Of a DNA stretch of 64,000 nt, positions 24,687-34,491 are shown in pieces; the stretch's first letter is position 1; the number at the start of each line of letters is the position of its first letter. A program made the translations under genes and the position numbers. Below the pieces are notes generated by a model. That model was not told the DNA's origin, made no database searches, and worked only from the letters and a program-made list of their open reading frames with translations. The DNA is taken from the NCBI RefSeq assembly GCF_029961155.1, contig NZ_JASBRH010000014.1, forward strand, positions 1-64,000, given 5' to 3'. Source of the DNA: Pontibacterium granulatum. Its GTDB lineage: Bacteria > Pseudomonadota > Gammaproteobacteria > Pseudomonadales > Balneatricaceae.

Positions 24687-26816
24687 ATGGATGCAAAGAT
24701 AGATATTGATCCTTTGCTTGAGTGCCTGTTGGTCCTGAGCGCTTTTCACGGTGAGGATGTGAACCGTGAGTCTCTGATCTCAGGATTGCCTTTGGAGCAA
24801 TCTCACCTTACCCCAGCACTGTTCGGGCGGGCCGCAGCGCGTGCCGGATTAGCCTCCAAGATTCTTAGTAAACCACTGAACCAGCTGCGTAAGCGGGCAC
24901 TACCAGCCATTTTACTTCTGGACGGTGATGAAGCCTGTGTCCTGATGGGCTGGAGCAGGGATAAGCGCCACGCGCAGGTGGTCTTTCCAGAATTGTCAGA
25001 GACCGTCGAAGAGATTCCGCTCGAGCAATTGCAGGAGAGTTATAGCGGATTACTGATCTACGCGCGTCCACGCTTCAACTTTGATGGGCGCACGGATCAG
25101 GTTGGTACAGGAACCAAAGGGCATTGGTTCTGGAGTGCGATGGTTGAAAATCTTGGGCTCTACCGGGATGTGCTGGTGGCGGCATTTTTTATCAACGTCT
25201 TTGCTCTGGCTCTGCCGCTCTTTGCGATGAACGTGTACGACCGGGTTGTGCCTAATCGTGCTATCGAGACCTTGTGGATGTTGGCGATCGGTATCGGTAT
25301 CGTGCTCTGTGCGGATCTTCTTTTGAGGACTATGCGCGGTTACTTCCTGGACCTCGCCGGCAAACGGGTTGATCTGTTGTTATCGGTGCGTCTGATGGAG
25401 CAGGTACTGGGCCTCAAGCTGGCACATAAACCCCAGTCCGTAGGTGCGTTTGCCGCCAACCTGCGCTCCTACGAATCGATTCGTGACTTCACCACCTCCG
25501 CATCGCTCACCGCATTAATTGACCTGCCGTTTACCGCGATTTTTGTACTCGTTATCGGTTGGGTGGCGCCCGTTATGGTGATCCCTTTGATGGTTGGCCT
25601 GGCGGTGGTGGTGCTGTATGCACTGACCACACAGCGCAAGATGCGCAAGCTGACAGAGAGTATGTACCGGGCCAGTTCAATGCGCAGTTCGGTGCTGATC
25701 GAAAGTCTGGTAGGTCTCGATACCCTGAAGTCCATGGGCGCCGAGGGGATGATGCAGCGACGCTGGGAGAAAGCTGCCGCTTTCCTGGACCGTATCGGCG
25801 TGCAACTGCGCCTGCTGGGCAACAGTAACCTAAACGTGGCGCTTTGGTGCCAGCAGTTGGTGAGCGTCAGCATCATCGTTCTGGGCGTGTACCTGATCGC
25901 GGAGGGCGAACTCACGCTGGGTGGGCTGATTGCCAGCACTATGCTGAGTAATCGTGCGATGGCGCCGGTCAGTCAGGTGGCCGGTTTGTTAACCCAGTAT
26001 CACAATGCACGTACCGCCCTGACGGCGCTGAACGAAGTGATGGCCAAGCCGGTTGAGCGGCCGGCGGGGAAAAACTTCTCCAACCGTGAGGCGTTGCGGG
26101 GGGCGCTGGCGTTCAAGCATGTGTCTTTCTCCTATCCGGAGGCTGACGTGGCATCTTTGGATGACATCTGCTTTTCACTCGAGCCCGGCGAGCATGTTGC
26201 GGTTCTGGGGCGTGTGGGGTCAGGCAAGACCACGCTGAATCGATTGCTGATGGGGCTCTATGAACCGGCTGACGGTGCGGTAATGGTGGATAATATCGAT
26301 ATTCGCCAGATAGACCCGGCCCAGCTACGCCACCAGATCGGTTACGTGCCGCAGGACGCGACGCTGTTTTATGGCACCCTGCGCGAGAATCTCCTGTTAG
26401 GCAATCATCAGGTATCACAGGCGGATCTGGACCGTGCCGTTCAGATCGCGGATCTGAGTGAGTTTATTAACCGCCACCCCCAGGGCTTTGATATGAATGT
26501 TGGGGAGCGGGGGGAGTTTTTGTCAGGCGGTCAACGCAAAGCTGTTGCGCTGGCCCGTGCACTGATCCATGAGCCACAGATCCTGTTACTGGACGAAGCA
26601 ACGGGTTCAATGGATCACACCTCTGAAGCGGCCATTCTGTCGCAGCTGCAGGCCTACTCGAAGGGAAAAACGTTGCTGTTGACCACCCACCGTACGTCGA
26701 TGCTGCAGCTGGTGGATCGCATCATTGTGCTCGACCAGGGCTGTATCGTCGCTGATGGTCCACGCGACAACGTGATGGATGCGCTACGCAAGGGCCGCAT
26801 CGGGAGGGCGTTATGA
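24687..26816 (+). CDS. lapB: Type I secretion ABC transporter (LapB/RtxB-like)
   Basis: About 709 residues. The N-terminal 130 residues are a C39 peptidase-like domain without a catalytic Cys (LLECLLVLSAFHGED), as in RTX exporters, where it docks the substrate. Six membrane helices follow (about 155-430), then the ATPase with Walker A GRVGSGKTT (about 507), signature LSGGQRKAVALARAL and Walker B ILLLDEATGSMD. The ATG at 24687 has GGAG six bases upstream; one at 24669 is the alternative. It overlaps the adaptor gene by four bases. With the adaptor and the TolC-OmpA protein it should export the large adhesin encoded downstream. Confidence 0.93.
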   Translation: MDAKIDIDPLLECLLVLSAFHGEDVNRESLISGLPLEQSHLTPALFGRAAARAGLASKILSKPLNQLRKRALPAILLLDGDEACVLMGWSRDKRHAQVVFPELSETVEEIPLEQLQESYSGLLIYARPRFNFDGRTDQVGTGTKGHWFWSAMVENLGLYRDVLVAAFFINVFALALPLFAMNVYDRVVPNRAIETLWMLAIGIGIVLCADLLLRTMRGYFLDLAGKRVDLLLSVRLMEQVLGLKLAHKPQSVGAFAANLRSYESIRDFTTSASLTALIDLPFTAIFVLVIGWVAPVMVIPLMVGLAVVVLYALTTQRKMRKLTESMYRASSMRSSVLIESLVGLDTLKSMGAEGMMQRRWEKAAAFLDRIGVQLRLLGNSNLNVALWCQQLVSVSIIVLGVYLIAEGELTLGGLIASTMLSNRAMAPVSQVAGLLTQYHNARTALTALNEVMAKPVERPAGKNFSNREALRGALAFKHVSFSYPEADVASLDDICFSLEPGEHVAVLGRVGSGKTTLNRLLMGLYEPADGAVMVDNIDIRQIDPAQLRHQIGYVPQDATLFYGTLRENLLLGNHQVSQADLDRAVQIADLSEFINRHPQGFDMNVGERGEFLSGGQRKAVALARALIHEPQILLLDEATGSMDHTSEAAILSQLQAYSKGKTLLLTTHRTSMLQLVDRIIVLDQGCIVADGPRDNVMDALRKGRIGRAL

Positions 26817-28174
26817 GTTATCAGCGGCCGTCGCATACTCATCGTAGCTTTGAGCAGAGCATCCCGGTTGATGATGCAGCCTGCCTGAATTGGTTGGAGG
26901 ATGCCGAGCGCGGCATGCTTGAGCAGAATCCACTGCGGGCGCGACGCCTGTTGTATGTGGTGGCGCTGGTAGTGATAGCGCTGCTTGGTTGGGCCGCCTA
27001 TGCCGAGATTGATGAGGTTACCCGTGGCGAAGGTAAGGTTATCCCGTCCAGGCAGGTCCAGATTATCCAGTCGCAGGATGGTGGTGTTGTGACTGAACTG
27101 GCAGTGGTTGAAGGCCAGAGGGTAGAAGCAGGCCAGTTGCTGGTGAAACTTGATCCTACCCGTTCTGTTGCCAGCTTTAGGGAAAACAAAGCTGAGCTGA
27201 CCGCATTGCAGGTAAAGGCCGAGCGCTTGCGCGCCATCTCTGAAGAGCGCGCTTTCAACCCCAGTGATGCTTTACGCGCAAGTGCACCCAACGTCGTTAC
27301 CCAGGAGATGGCACTGTATACGTCCAGCCTGGCTGAACTGGAAGCGGCCGAAAACATCGCCGACCGTCAGGTACGACAACGGGAAGAGGAGCGAAGGGAA
27401 ACACAGGCGCTAAGGGCGCAGTTGGACCGGGATTACAATTTTGCCCTCGAAGAGCTGAATGCCAGCGAGCCTTTGCTTGAGTCCGGCGCGGTATCGCATA
27501 TCGACCTGCTGAAACTACGCAGGGAAGTCTCCCGCCTGCGCGGAGAAAGGCAGCAGGCCCAGGCCAAGCTACAACGGCTCAATGCCGCCATTGCAGAAGC
27601 GACCAATAAGCAGGATGAAGTGGCGCTTGAGTTCAAGAACAAGGTGCGGGAGGAGCTTTCTCGTACAACAGCACGGATCAATACCCTGACCGAGACTGGG
27701 CGTGGCTTGTCCGATCGTGTCGAGCAAACGGCGATCCGGTCACCGGTAAAAGGCACGGTTAAACGTCTCTACTACAACACCATTGGTGGTGTGGTGTTAC
27801 CTGGGCGCGAGATCGTGGAGATTGTTCCATTGGATGACGCACTGTTGTTGGAAGCGAAGGTCAGTCCTCGGGATATCGCTTTCCTGCGACCAGGCCAGAA
27901 TGCCTTGGTGAAGTTTACCGCCTATGACTTCATTGTTTACGGCGGATTGGACGCCCAGCTTGAGCATATCAGTGCGGATACAGTGCTCGACGATCAGGGC
28001 AATCCGTTTTATCTCGTTCGGGTGCGCACCCTGAAGCCGGATTTGGGGGAAGGTAAACCCATCATTCCCGGCATGGTGGCACAGGTGGATATCCTGACCG
28101 GGAAGAAAAGTATTCTGAATTATCTTCTGAAACCGGTACTGCGTGCGAAAGAGTATGCGTTGACGGAGCGATAA
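26813..28174 (+). CDS. lapC: HlyD-family type I secretion adaptor (LapC-like)
   Basis: 453 residues. One membrane helix (about 44-66), a beta-barrel/lipoyl entry segment (GEGKVIPSRQVQIIQSQDGG, VVEGQRVEAGQLLVKLD), a long coiled coil to about residue 310, and a C-terminal beta-barrel (RSPVKGTVKRLYYNTIGGVV, PGMVAQVDILTGKKSIL). It bridges the ABC transporter in the inner membrane and the TolC-type channel. It starts inside the last codons of lapB. Confidence 0.93.
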   Translation: MSYQRPSHTHRSFEQSIPVDDAACLNWLEDAERGMLEQNPLRARRLLYVVALVVIALLGWAAYAEIDEVTRGEGKVIPSRQVQIIQSQDGGVVTELAVVEGQRVEAGQLLVKLDPTRSVASFRENKAELTALQVKAERLRAISEERAFNPSDALRASAPNVVTQEMALYTSSLAELEAAENIADRQVRQREEERRETQALRAQLDRDYNFALEELNASEPLLESGAVSHIDLLKLRREVSRLRGERQQAQAKLQRLNAAIAEATNKQDEVALEFKNKVREELSRTTARINTLTETGRGLSDRVEQTAIRSPVKGTVKRLYYNTIGGVVLPGREIVEIVPLDDALLLEAKVSPRDIAFLRPGQNALVKFTAYDFIVYGGLDAQLEHISADTVLDDQGNPFYLVRVRTLKPDLGEGKPIIPGMVAQVDILTGKKSILNYLLKPVLRAKEYALTER

Positions 28175-28177
28175 ACG

Positions 28178-28801
28178 ATGCATGTATTTGTGAGTCAGAA
28201 AACACTGTCACCGGTGCGCTGGCATGAAGCGTTTCCGGATTCCATTACCGTGCGATCTCCCCAAGACATCAGGGACCTCGCCAAAGGTAGGGGCTGCGTA
28301 TGGCTTGATTTTACAAGTCTCACACCGGCAGACCGTCAGCTGTGGCTTGCCCAGTGCAAGGTTCTGAAGAACCCGATCATCGTGCTATCCAATGTGCCCA
28401 ATGACGACGAAGCGATCCGGGTATTTAGCTCCGGCGCCAGCGGTTACTGCCATGTTCTGGCAGCGGTCAACCAACTGCGGGAGATTGCGTTGGTCGTGGA
28501 GCACGGTGGGTATTGGGTAGGGGCGTCGTTTATCGAGAAGGTTCTGCAGCTGAGTGCGCATCATTTTTCCCATGTGCCCGGTCACGATGAATTTCCTTTT
28601 GCCGATCGCTTGACCGAACGAGAAATGATGGTTGCCCACGAAGTCGCCCATGGAGCGACAAACCGCGAGATCGCAAGCTCGCTGGATATCACCGAACGCA
28701 CGGTTAAAGCGCACTTAGCATCAATTTTTAGCAAAACCGGTGCCCGCGATCGTATTCAGCTGGTGTTGATGTTGAATCAGATTGAGTCGACTGTTGCTTG
28801 A
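28178..28801 (+). CDS. LuxR-family regulator with degenerate receiver
   Basis: 207 residues. The C-terminal helix-turn-helix is complete (RLTEREMMVAHEVAHGATNREIA, DITERTVKAHLASIFSKTGA). The N-terminal half looks like a receiver fold but lacks the paired acidic residues at its start (MHVFVSQKTLS); an Asp in VWLDFTSLTP sits where the phosphoacceptor would be. It may therefore not be phosphorylated. It begins three bases after lapC and directly precedes the adhesin, so it probably regulates adhesin or exporter transcription. That target is inferred from position. Confidence 0.85.
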   Translation: MHVFVSQKTLSPVRWHEAFPDSITVRSPQDIRDLAKGRGCVWLDFTSLTPADRQLWLAQCKVLKNPIIVLSNVPNDDEAIRVFSSGASGYCHVLAAVNQLREIALVVEHGGYWVGASFIEKVLQLSAHHFSHVPGHDEFPFADRLTEREMMVAHEVAHGATNREIASSLDITERTVKAHLASIFSKTGARDRIQLVLMLNQIESTVA

Positions 28802-29055
28802 AAATTGTTCATATTGTACCTGGGGTACAGTATCTAAAAATTCCACTCTTTTAAGCTGAAAAAACCTGATAACGCGAATGGAAGTAACAGTACGTAAGGG
28901 AGTCCAGGTAGCGGAGGCGTTCTCCTGACTGGAGAACTGACGGGGAAAATCAGCTGTATCGATTCATCTATGTTGAGCGAAACTCCGCTCTGGCGCGCTA
29001 GACGTGTCATCAGGCCATTGATTGATTTATCAGGCCTCGTAGGGAGAGCTACAAC

Positions 29056-32000
29056 ATGTCCAACCATACCCCCATTGCGACTGTAAAAGCTGTTACCGGT
29101 GAAGTTTTTGTACGTAACGCTGAGGGACAGTCCCGACTACTGAAAGTGGGCGATCAGCTAAAAGCCGGGGATGTGATACTTCCATCCGCCGGGCGGGCTG
29201 ATCTCGAAATGGTGGATGGCACCGAGATGACATTCAGTGAACCGGTAGAGGTCACCTTGTCGCCAGAGATGCTGTCCGATCAAACGGCCCTTGCAGAAGA
29301 GGAAAGCATTACCGACCCAACGGTGGCTGCCCTGTTAAGTGCATTGGAAGCGGGCGAGGATCCGACTCAGGTGCTGCCCGCACCAGCCGCAGGTCCTGGT
29401 GCAGCAGGTGGCGAGGGTCACAGCTTCGTGCGTCTTGCGCGGATAGTCGAAAATGTCGAAGGGTTGGGTTTTGGTGGTCAAGGGTTTACCCAGTTCCTTT
29501 TTGACTTCGACACTCCGGATCTCATCAATCTCGAAGAGGGCCAACCCCCGGTTGCAGCACCCGACAGTGCTTCGGTGGATGAAGATGGCAGCGTTCTGAT
29601 TGATGTTTTGGGGAACGATACCGATGCTGATGGAGACCTTGATCCATCCACCGTGACCATCACCTCCCTGCCATCCAACGGCACCGTAGTTGTCGATTCT
29701 GTAACGGGAGCGGTGACCTACACGCCAAATGACAACTATAACGGTCCGGATAGCTTCCAATATACCGTTCAGGATGCAGACGGTAACACCTCCAATCCTG
29801 CCACAGTGACCATTGAGGTTACCCCGGTAGCAGAACCTCCGGTTGCCGTGAATGATCAGGTGAGCACCGACGAAGACTCCCCGATTGATATCGATGTGCT
29901 GGCGAATGACGAAGATCCAGATGGGGAGATCGATCCAACAACCGTCACTATTGTGACCCAACCGGACCATGGCACAGCCTCTGTTGATCCTGATACCGGA
30001 GTAGTTACCTATACACCGGATGAAAATTACAACGGCCCGGACAGTTTCCAGTACACCGTACAGGATGATGAAGGGAATACCTCCTCACCTGCCACCGTCA
30101 ACATCACTGTCGACCCGGTTGCTGACAATCCGGTGGCGGCCGATGACAACGTGACCACCGATGAAGACGTAGCGGTCACCATCGACGTACTGGCGAACGA
30201 TACCGATCTTGAAAACGATATCGATCCAACTACCGTGGTGATCCAGTCCGGCCCGAGCAACGGTTCCGTGGCCGTGGACCTCGTGACCGGCGAAGTGACC
30301 TACACGCCGGATGGCGACTACAACGGTCCGGACAGCTTCACCTACACCGTGAAGGATGCCACCGGCCTCGAGTCCAACGTGGCGACCGTCAATATCACTG
30401 TCGACCCGGTCGCCGATAAACCGGTGGCGACCGATGATAACGTGACCACCGATGAAGACGTGGCGGTCACCATCGACGTGCTGGCGAACGATACCGATCC
30501 GGAAAACGATATCGACCCAACCACGGTAATGATCCAGTCCGGCCCGAGCAACGGTTCCGTGGCGGTGGACCCCGTAACCGGCGAAGTAACCTACACGCCG
30601 GATGGCGACTACAACGGCCCGGACAGCTTCACCTACACCGTGAAGGATGCCACCGGCCTCGAGTCCAACGTGGCGACCGTCAATATCACTGTAGACCCGG
30701 TCGCCGATAAACCGGTAACGACCGATGACAACGTGACCACCGATGAAGACGTGGCGGTCACCATCGACGTGCTGGCGAACGATACCGATCCGGAAAACGA
30801 TATCGATCCAACCACGGTGGTGATCCAGTCCGGCCCGAGCAACGGTTCCGTGGCCGTGGACCCCGTGACCGGCGAAGTGACCTACACGCCGGATGGCGAC
30901 TACAACGGTCCGGACAGCTTCACCTACACCGTGAAGGATGCCACCGGCCTTGAGTCCAATGTGGCGACCGTCAATATCACCGTGGAGCCGGTCGCCGATA
31001 AACCGGTGGCGGCCGATGATAACGTGACCACCGATGAAGATGTGGCGGTCACCATCGACGTGCTGGCGAACGATACCGATCCGGAAAACGATATCGACCC
31101 AACCACTGTGATGATCCAGTCCGGCCCTAGCAACGGTTCCGTGGCGGTGGACCCCGTAACCGGCGAAGTGACCTACACGCCGGATGGCGACTACAACGGT
31201 CCGGACAGCTTCACCTATACCGTGAAGGATGCCACCGGTCTTGAGTCCAATGTGGCGACCGTCAATATCACGGTAGATCCGGTAGCGGATCCACCGTTGG
31301 CAGCGGATGACAGCACCAGCGTTAAGGAGAACAGCTTTGTCGAAATCGATGTGTTGAATAATGACACCGATCCGGAAAACGATATCGATCCGACCACCGT
31401 GGTTATCCAGTCTGGACCGGCTAATGGTTCTGTCAGTGTGGATCCAGTTACCGGTGAAGTGACCTACACGCCGGATGCCGACTACTTTGGCGCAGACAGT
31501 TTCACCTACACCGTGAAAGACGCCACCGGTCTGGAATCCAACGCTGCGACAGTGACCATCGATGTGGAAGAGGATTACGGCGTTACCATCGACTTCACCG
31601 GTAGCAACGGCCTTGCGGTGTATGATGTTGGCTTGCTCTCCGTTGCTGACAGCAGCGAAACCGCAAACGGCAGCTTTAAGGTGACCGCCCAGGATGGTTT
31701 GGCTTCAGTCACCATTGCCGGTGTGACGTTCACGGCGGTACAGCTAGCTACAGCGTCAGCGATTTCACCGCTGACTGTTGTCAGTAACGCAGACGAAGAG
31801 TTGGTAATTACCGGTTATAACGCTGGTACCGGGGATATCTCCTACAGCTACACGCTGCTTAACCCGGTTGATCATGATCCCGGTAGTGATATCGACAGTG
31901 TCTCCTTCATCGTGACAGCGACAGATAGCGACGGTGACAGCTCTGCACCCGGTTCGCTGACAATCAGCCAGATCGACGATAAACCGGAGATCCTTTCTGT

Positions 32001-33444
32001 CTCTGATGGCTCTGGTATAAACGGAGCGGGGCAGATCGTAGGGGCAATCAGTGTGGACTCCTCGGCCGACAGTCCGGAAAGTTTCAGCTGGGGCACCGTA
32101 AGTACCAGTGTTGAACTGTACGCCAATGATGAACCGGTAATCATTACCACCGACAACGAGACGCAAACTATCACCGGTAAGCTTGCCGACGATACTACCG
32201 TCTTCACGCTGACGCTGAACGACGATCTGTCTACATACACCTATCACCAATACATGGCTGTTCAGACGGTTGCATCTGAAATCGGAATTGCGTCGAATCT
32301 GTCCGGCGGTAACTCCGATAGCTTCAGGCTCTCCTCCAACGGTGCCCTGGAAGATCCGATCCAGACCCTGTTCTACGGCTATGAGTTTGATGATGATACC
32401 AATGAATATGTGCTCAATACGGTCAATACGACGGCCAATACAATGGGGGTAGGCACAGGACAGGATGTTGACTCCGATGCAGGTCAGGAAGACCAATTGT
32501 TGATGCACTTCGACAAAAACGTCACCAGCATGAGCCTTCAGGTTGATATTACCGGGAATAACACGGCAGAGCTGCGTTACACCATCTACAGTGTTAAGCC
32601 GTCTGAGTTTGATAACCTGGGTGTAGATGGCTTTACCTACGATGACCTGCCTGCGGGAGGCATCAGCAACGTGGTGACAGTGTCCAACGGCGATACGGTG
32701 GTAATTAACGCCTCTGATCTGGGGTTGGATGAATTCACCTTCATTGTCTTCGAAGCCGACGACGGCGAATACAAGCTGGTGCCAAATGAGTTGACCGTAA
32801 ACTATCTGACTGAGGCACAGGACTTCAGTATCAGCAGCGACTTTAACGTAACGGACAGTGATCAGGATACTGCCACCGACACCATCAATATCAACGTAAG
32901 TGGTACTGCGGACGACCTGACCGGTGACGGCGATAATAACGCGCTGGGTGGTAACGAAGAGGCGAACGTACTCACCGGTCTGGCAGGTGATGATCAGCTT
33001 TCCGGTAATGATGGGGACGATACGCTGATTGGTGGTGCAGGCAACGACACACTGATTGGAGGACTGGGTTCGGATACCTTTGTCTGGACACTCAATGATG
33101 GTGGCGCGGCAGGCGCGCCAGCCAACGATGTGATCGCTGATTTCGACGCCAGTTTGCCTGCCAGTGGCGGTGATGTGCTTGATATCAGTACGCTGCTGGT
33201 TGGCGAGGACGGTGGTGACTTGACCCACTTCCTGCATTTCGAGCTGAATGGCGAGGGCGATACCGAACTGCATATCAGCACGGACGGTGATTTTGCCGGT
33301 GGCTACAATGCGAGTGACGTGGAGCAGGTGATCGTGATGGAAAACGTGGACCTGGTCAGTGCCTACACTGTGAACAACGTTGTTGACCAATCATCACTGA
33401 TTCAGGATCTGGTGACTAACGGTACGTTGATCACCGATGTGTAA
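29056..33444 (+). CDS. LapA-type repeat adhesin with retention module and RTX C-terminus
   Basis: 1462 residues. Residues 1-130 are a retention module (ATVKAVTGEVFVRNAEGQ, LKAGDVILPSAGRADL, then DPTQVLPAPAAG), which holds LapA-like adhesins in the outer-membrane pore. PAAG at 110-113 fits the LapG cleavage site. Next come about seven cadherin/Ig-like repeats of about 97 residues (TTDEDVAVTIDVLANDTDPE...YTPDGDYNGPDSFTYTVKD), four of them almost identical, then a T1SS C-terminal region and a few RTX nonapeptides (GGAGNDTLIGGLGSDTF, about 1307-1342). There is no Sec signal, as expected for type I secretion. It is small for a LapA. ABC transporter, adaptor, protease and channel genes flank it. 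Confidence 0.93.
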   Translation: MSNHTPIATVKAVTGEVFVRNAEGQSRLLKVGDQLKAGDVILPSAGRADLEMVDGTEMTFSEPVEVTLSPEMLSDQTALAEEESITDPTVAALLSALEAGEDPTQVLPAPAAGPGAAGGEGHSFVRLARIVENVEGLGFGGQGFTQFLFDFDTPDLINLEEGQPPVAAPDSASVDEDGSVLIDVLGNDTDADGDLDPSTVTITSLPSNGTVVVDSVTGAVTYTPNDNYNGPDSFQYTVQDADGNTSNPATVTIEVTPVAEPPVAVNDQVSTDEDSPIDIDVLANDEDPDGEIDPTTVTIVTQPDHGTASVDPDTGVVTYTPDENYNGPDSFQYTVQDDEGNTSSPATVNITVDPVADNPVAADDNVTTDEDVAVTIDVLANDTDLENDIDPTTVVIQSGPSNGSVAVDLVTGEVTYTPDGDYNGPDSFTYTVKDATGLESNVATVNITVDPVADKPVATDDNVTTDEDVAVTIDVLANDTDPENDIDPTTVMIQSGPSNGSVAVDPVTGEVTYTPDGDYNGPDSFTYTVKDATGLESNVATVNITVDPVADKPVTTDDNVTTDEDVAVTIDVLANDTDPENDIDPTTVVIQSGPSNGSVAVDPVTGEVTYTPDGDYNGPDSFTYTVKDATGLESNVATVNITVEPVADKPVAADDNVTTDEDVAVTIDVLANDTDPENDIDPTTVMIQSGPSNGSVAVDPVTGEVTYTPDGDYNGPDSFTYTVKDATGLESNVATVNITVDPVADPPLAADDSTSVKENSFVEIDVLNNDTDPENDIDPTTVVIQSGPANGSVSVDPVTGEVTYTPDADYFGADSFTYTVKDATGLESNAATVTIDVEEDYGVTIDFTGSNGLAVYDVGLLSVADSSETANGSFKVTAQDGLASVTIAGVTFTAVQLATASAISPLTVVSNADEELVITGYNAGTGDISYSYTLLNPVDHDPGSDIDSVSFIVTATDSDGDSSAPGSLTISQIDDKPEILSVSDGSGINGAGQIVGAISVDSSADSPESFSWGTVSTSVELYANDEPVIITTDNETQTITGKLADDTTVFTLTLNDDLSTYTYHQYMAVQTVASEIGIASNLSGGNSDSFRLSSNGALEDPIQTLFYGYEFDDDTNEYVLNTVNTTANTMGVGTGQDVDSDAGQEDQLLMHFDKNVTSMSLQVDITGNNTAELRYTIYSVKPSEFDNLGVDGFTYDDLPAGGISNVVTVSNGDTVVINASDLGLDEFTFIVFEADDGEYKLVPNELTVNYLTEAQDFSISSDFNVTDSDQDTATDTININVSGTADDLTGDGDNNALGGNEEANVLTGLAGDDQLSGNDGDDTLIGGAGNDTLIGGLGSDTFVWTLNDGGAAGAPANDVIADFDASLPASGGDVLDISTLLVGEDGGDLTHFLHFELNGEGDTELHISTDGDFAGGYNASDVEQVIVMENVDLVSAYTVNNVVDQSSLIQDLVTNGTLITDV
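30142..31305. repeat. Four near-identical 291-bp tandem repeats inside the adhesin gene
   Basis: The same 291-bp unit starts at 30142, 30433, 30724 and 31015, each beginning GATGAyAACGTGACCACCGA. The copies differ at only a small number of positions. A fifth, more diverged unit follows at 31306. Each unit encodes one 97-residue Ig-like domain in frame, so unequal crossing-over can change adhesin length without breaking the frame. Confidence 0.93.
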
Positions 33445-33464
33445 CAAAGATGGTTGAGTGAGTG

Positions 33465-33504
33465 CAAAAAACCAATGACGGCATGTGTATTACATGCCGT
33501 CATT
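33465..33504 (-). terminator. Terminator between the adhesin and lapG genes
   Basis: A 13-bp perfect stem, AATGACGGCATGT / ACATGCCGTCATT, is followed on the minus strand by GGTTTTTT. The stem contains the last codons and stop of lapG. On the plus strand the T-run is absent, so it mainly serves lapG. Confidence 0.78.
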
Positions 33505-34179
33505 GTGCATTCGATTCAGCACGTCACGCCAGCGACTGAGCTGTACAGATGGCTTTACACTGGTTTTTTCACCATCTACCCACATCGCGCTGTCATTAAA
33601 ACTGAATACAGGTTTTAGTTCGGGGCGTTTTGATGCCGGTAAAATTTGTCCCTGCAGATTATCCAGATACAACGGCTCGGATTGTTCATCGGGATAATAA
33701 GCCAAAACCATATGTGCTTGTTTTTTACTGCTATCTCCGATAACCGGATACAGGTTTACGTAGGTTAGCTTGAGTTTATCTTCCGGAATATCGAGTAAAC
33801 GCAGGGATATATATTTGGCGATTGAATAGTCTTCGCAATCTCCCCGTGCCTGTACCAAGGTTTCCAGGGGCGTTGCCCAATAGTCCGACTTTTGCCAAAT
33901 ACGTTTATCTTCATCGTAATACACGTGAAGATTGAAGAACTGGTTGATACGCTTGAGTTTTTCCTGCTCAGGAAGGTCGGAGCTGGCATTCAACAGACTG
34001 CGCCAGCGATTTACAGAAGCCGCTGCCGACAGGCCGTAGCGATTTACTGCAATTTCTTGTAGATGCAAAAGATGGCTTGATGCACCGTGAGTTTGCGTAG
34101 CAAATAAAGGTCCACTCGCACAGAGTCCTAGCAGCGGAATAAACAGAACCGCGGCCCATCGTCCGATTTTCTGACGCAC
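33490..34179 (-). CDS. lapG: LapG-type periplasmic cysteine protease
   Basis: 229 residues from a GTG at 34179 (AGGGG upstream) with a signal peptide (RWAAVLFIPLLGLCASGPLF). This is a transglutaminase-like cysteine protease with Cys115 in GDCEDYSIAKY, His156 in KQAHMVLAYY and Asp173 in LYLDNL, the LapG triad with typical spacing. LapG cuts LapA-type adhesins in the retention module and releases them when c-di-GMP falls; its inhibitor LapD is not in the window. A TTG at 34212 would lengthen it by 11 residues. It is convergent with the adhesin gene and divergent from the channel gene. Confidence 0.92.
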   Translation of the reverse strand: MRQKIGRWAAVLFIPLLGLCASGPLFATQTHGASSHLLHLQEIAVNRYGLSAAASVNRWRSLLNASSDLPEQEKLKRINQFFNLHVYYDEDKRIWQKSDYWATPLETLVQARGDCEDYSIAKYISLRLLDIPEDKLKLTYVNLYPVIGDSSKKQAHMVLAYYPDEQSEPLYLDNLQGQILPASKRPELKPVFSFNDSAMWVDGEKTSVKPSVQLSRWRDVLNRMHNDGM

Positions 34180-34491
34180 AAATACTACCCCTGACTTAAA
34201 TTCCTTCAGCAAGCTGAAACAGTCGAAATTGTGGTACTGACTACAAAACCGGATGTACTAACGTTTAAAAAGTAAACGGTTGTTTTGTGTTTTTAAACAA
34301 TCAGAGCACGGCCTTGGTGTAACTGCTGTTCATTTATCGGCCGATTCTAGCGTTTCTTGAATAAATAATCCTCAATTATTTGTGTGTAAAGCTGTCTTTA
34401 CACTCAGCTGTCGTCTACCTTGAAATATACGGTCATCTGTTCAATTGATGAACAGTTGTTGGGGAGTATTTACTTAAAGGCAGGTTGGAAA
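34180..34491. other. Intergenic region between divergent lapG and lapE
   Basis: About 310 bases, A/T-rich, with no gene. It must hold divergent promoters. I see TTTAAACAATCAGAGC and a few short A/T palindromes but no site I can name. Confidence 0.5.

Noticed and set aside
30142-31305. Regularly spaced repeats that might suggest a CRISPR array
   Set aside because: The units are 291 bp, directly adjacent, without spacers, and code for protein domains in frame.
31765-33390. 541-codon open frame on the minus strand
   Set aside because: It is antisense to the C-terminal half of the adhesin gene. The plus frame has clear adhesin and RTX domains; the minus frame shows no known domain and results from the biased codons of the repeat protein.
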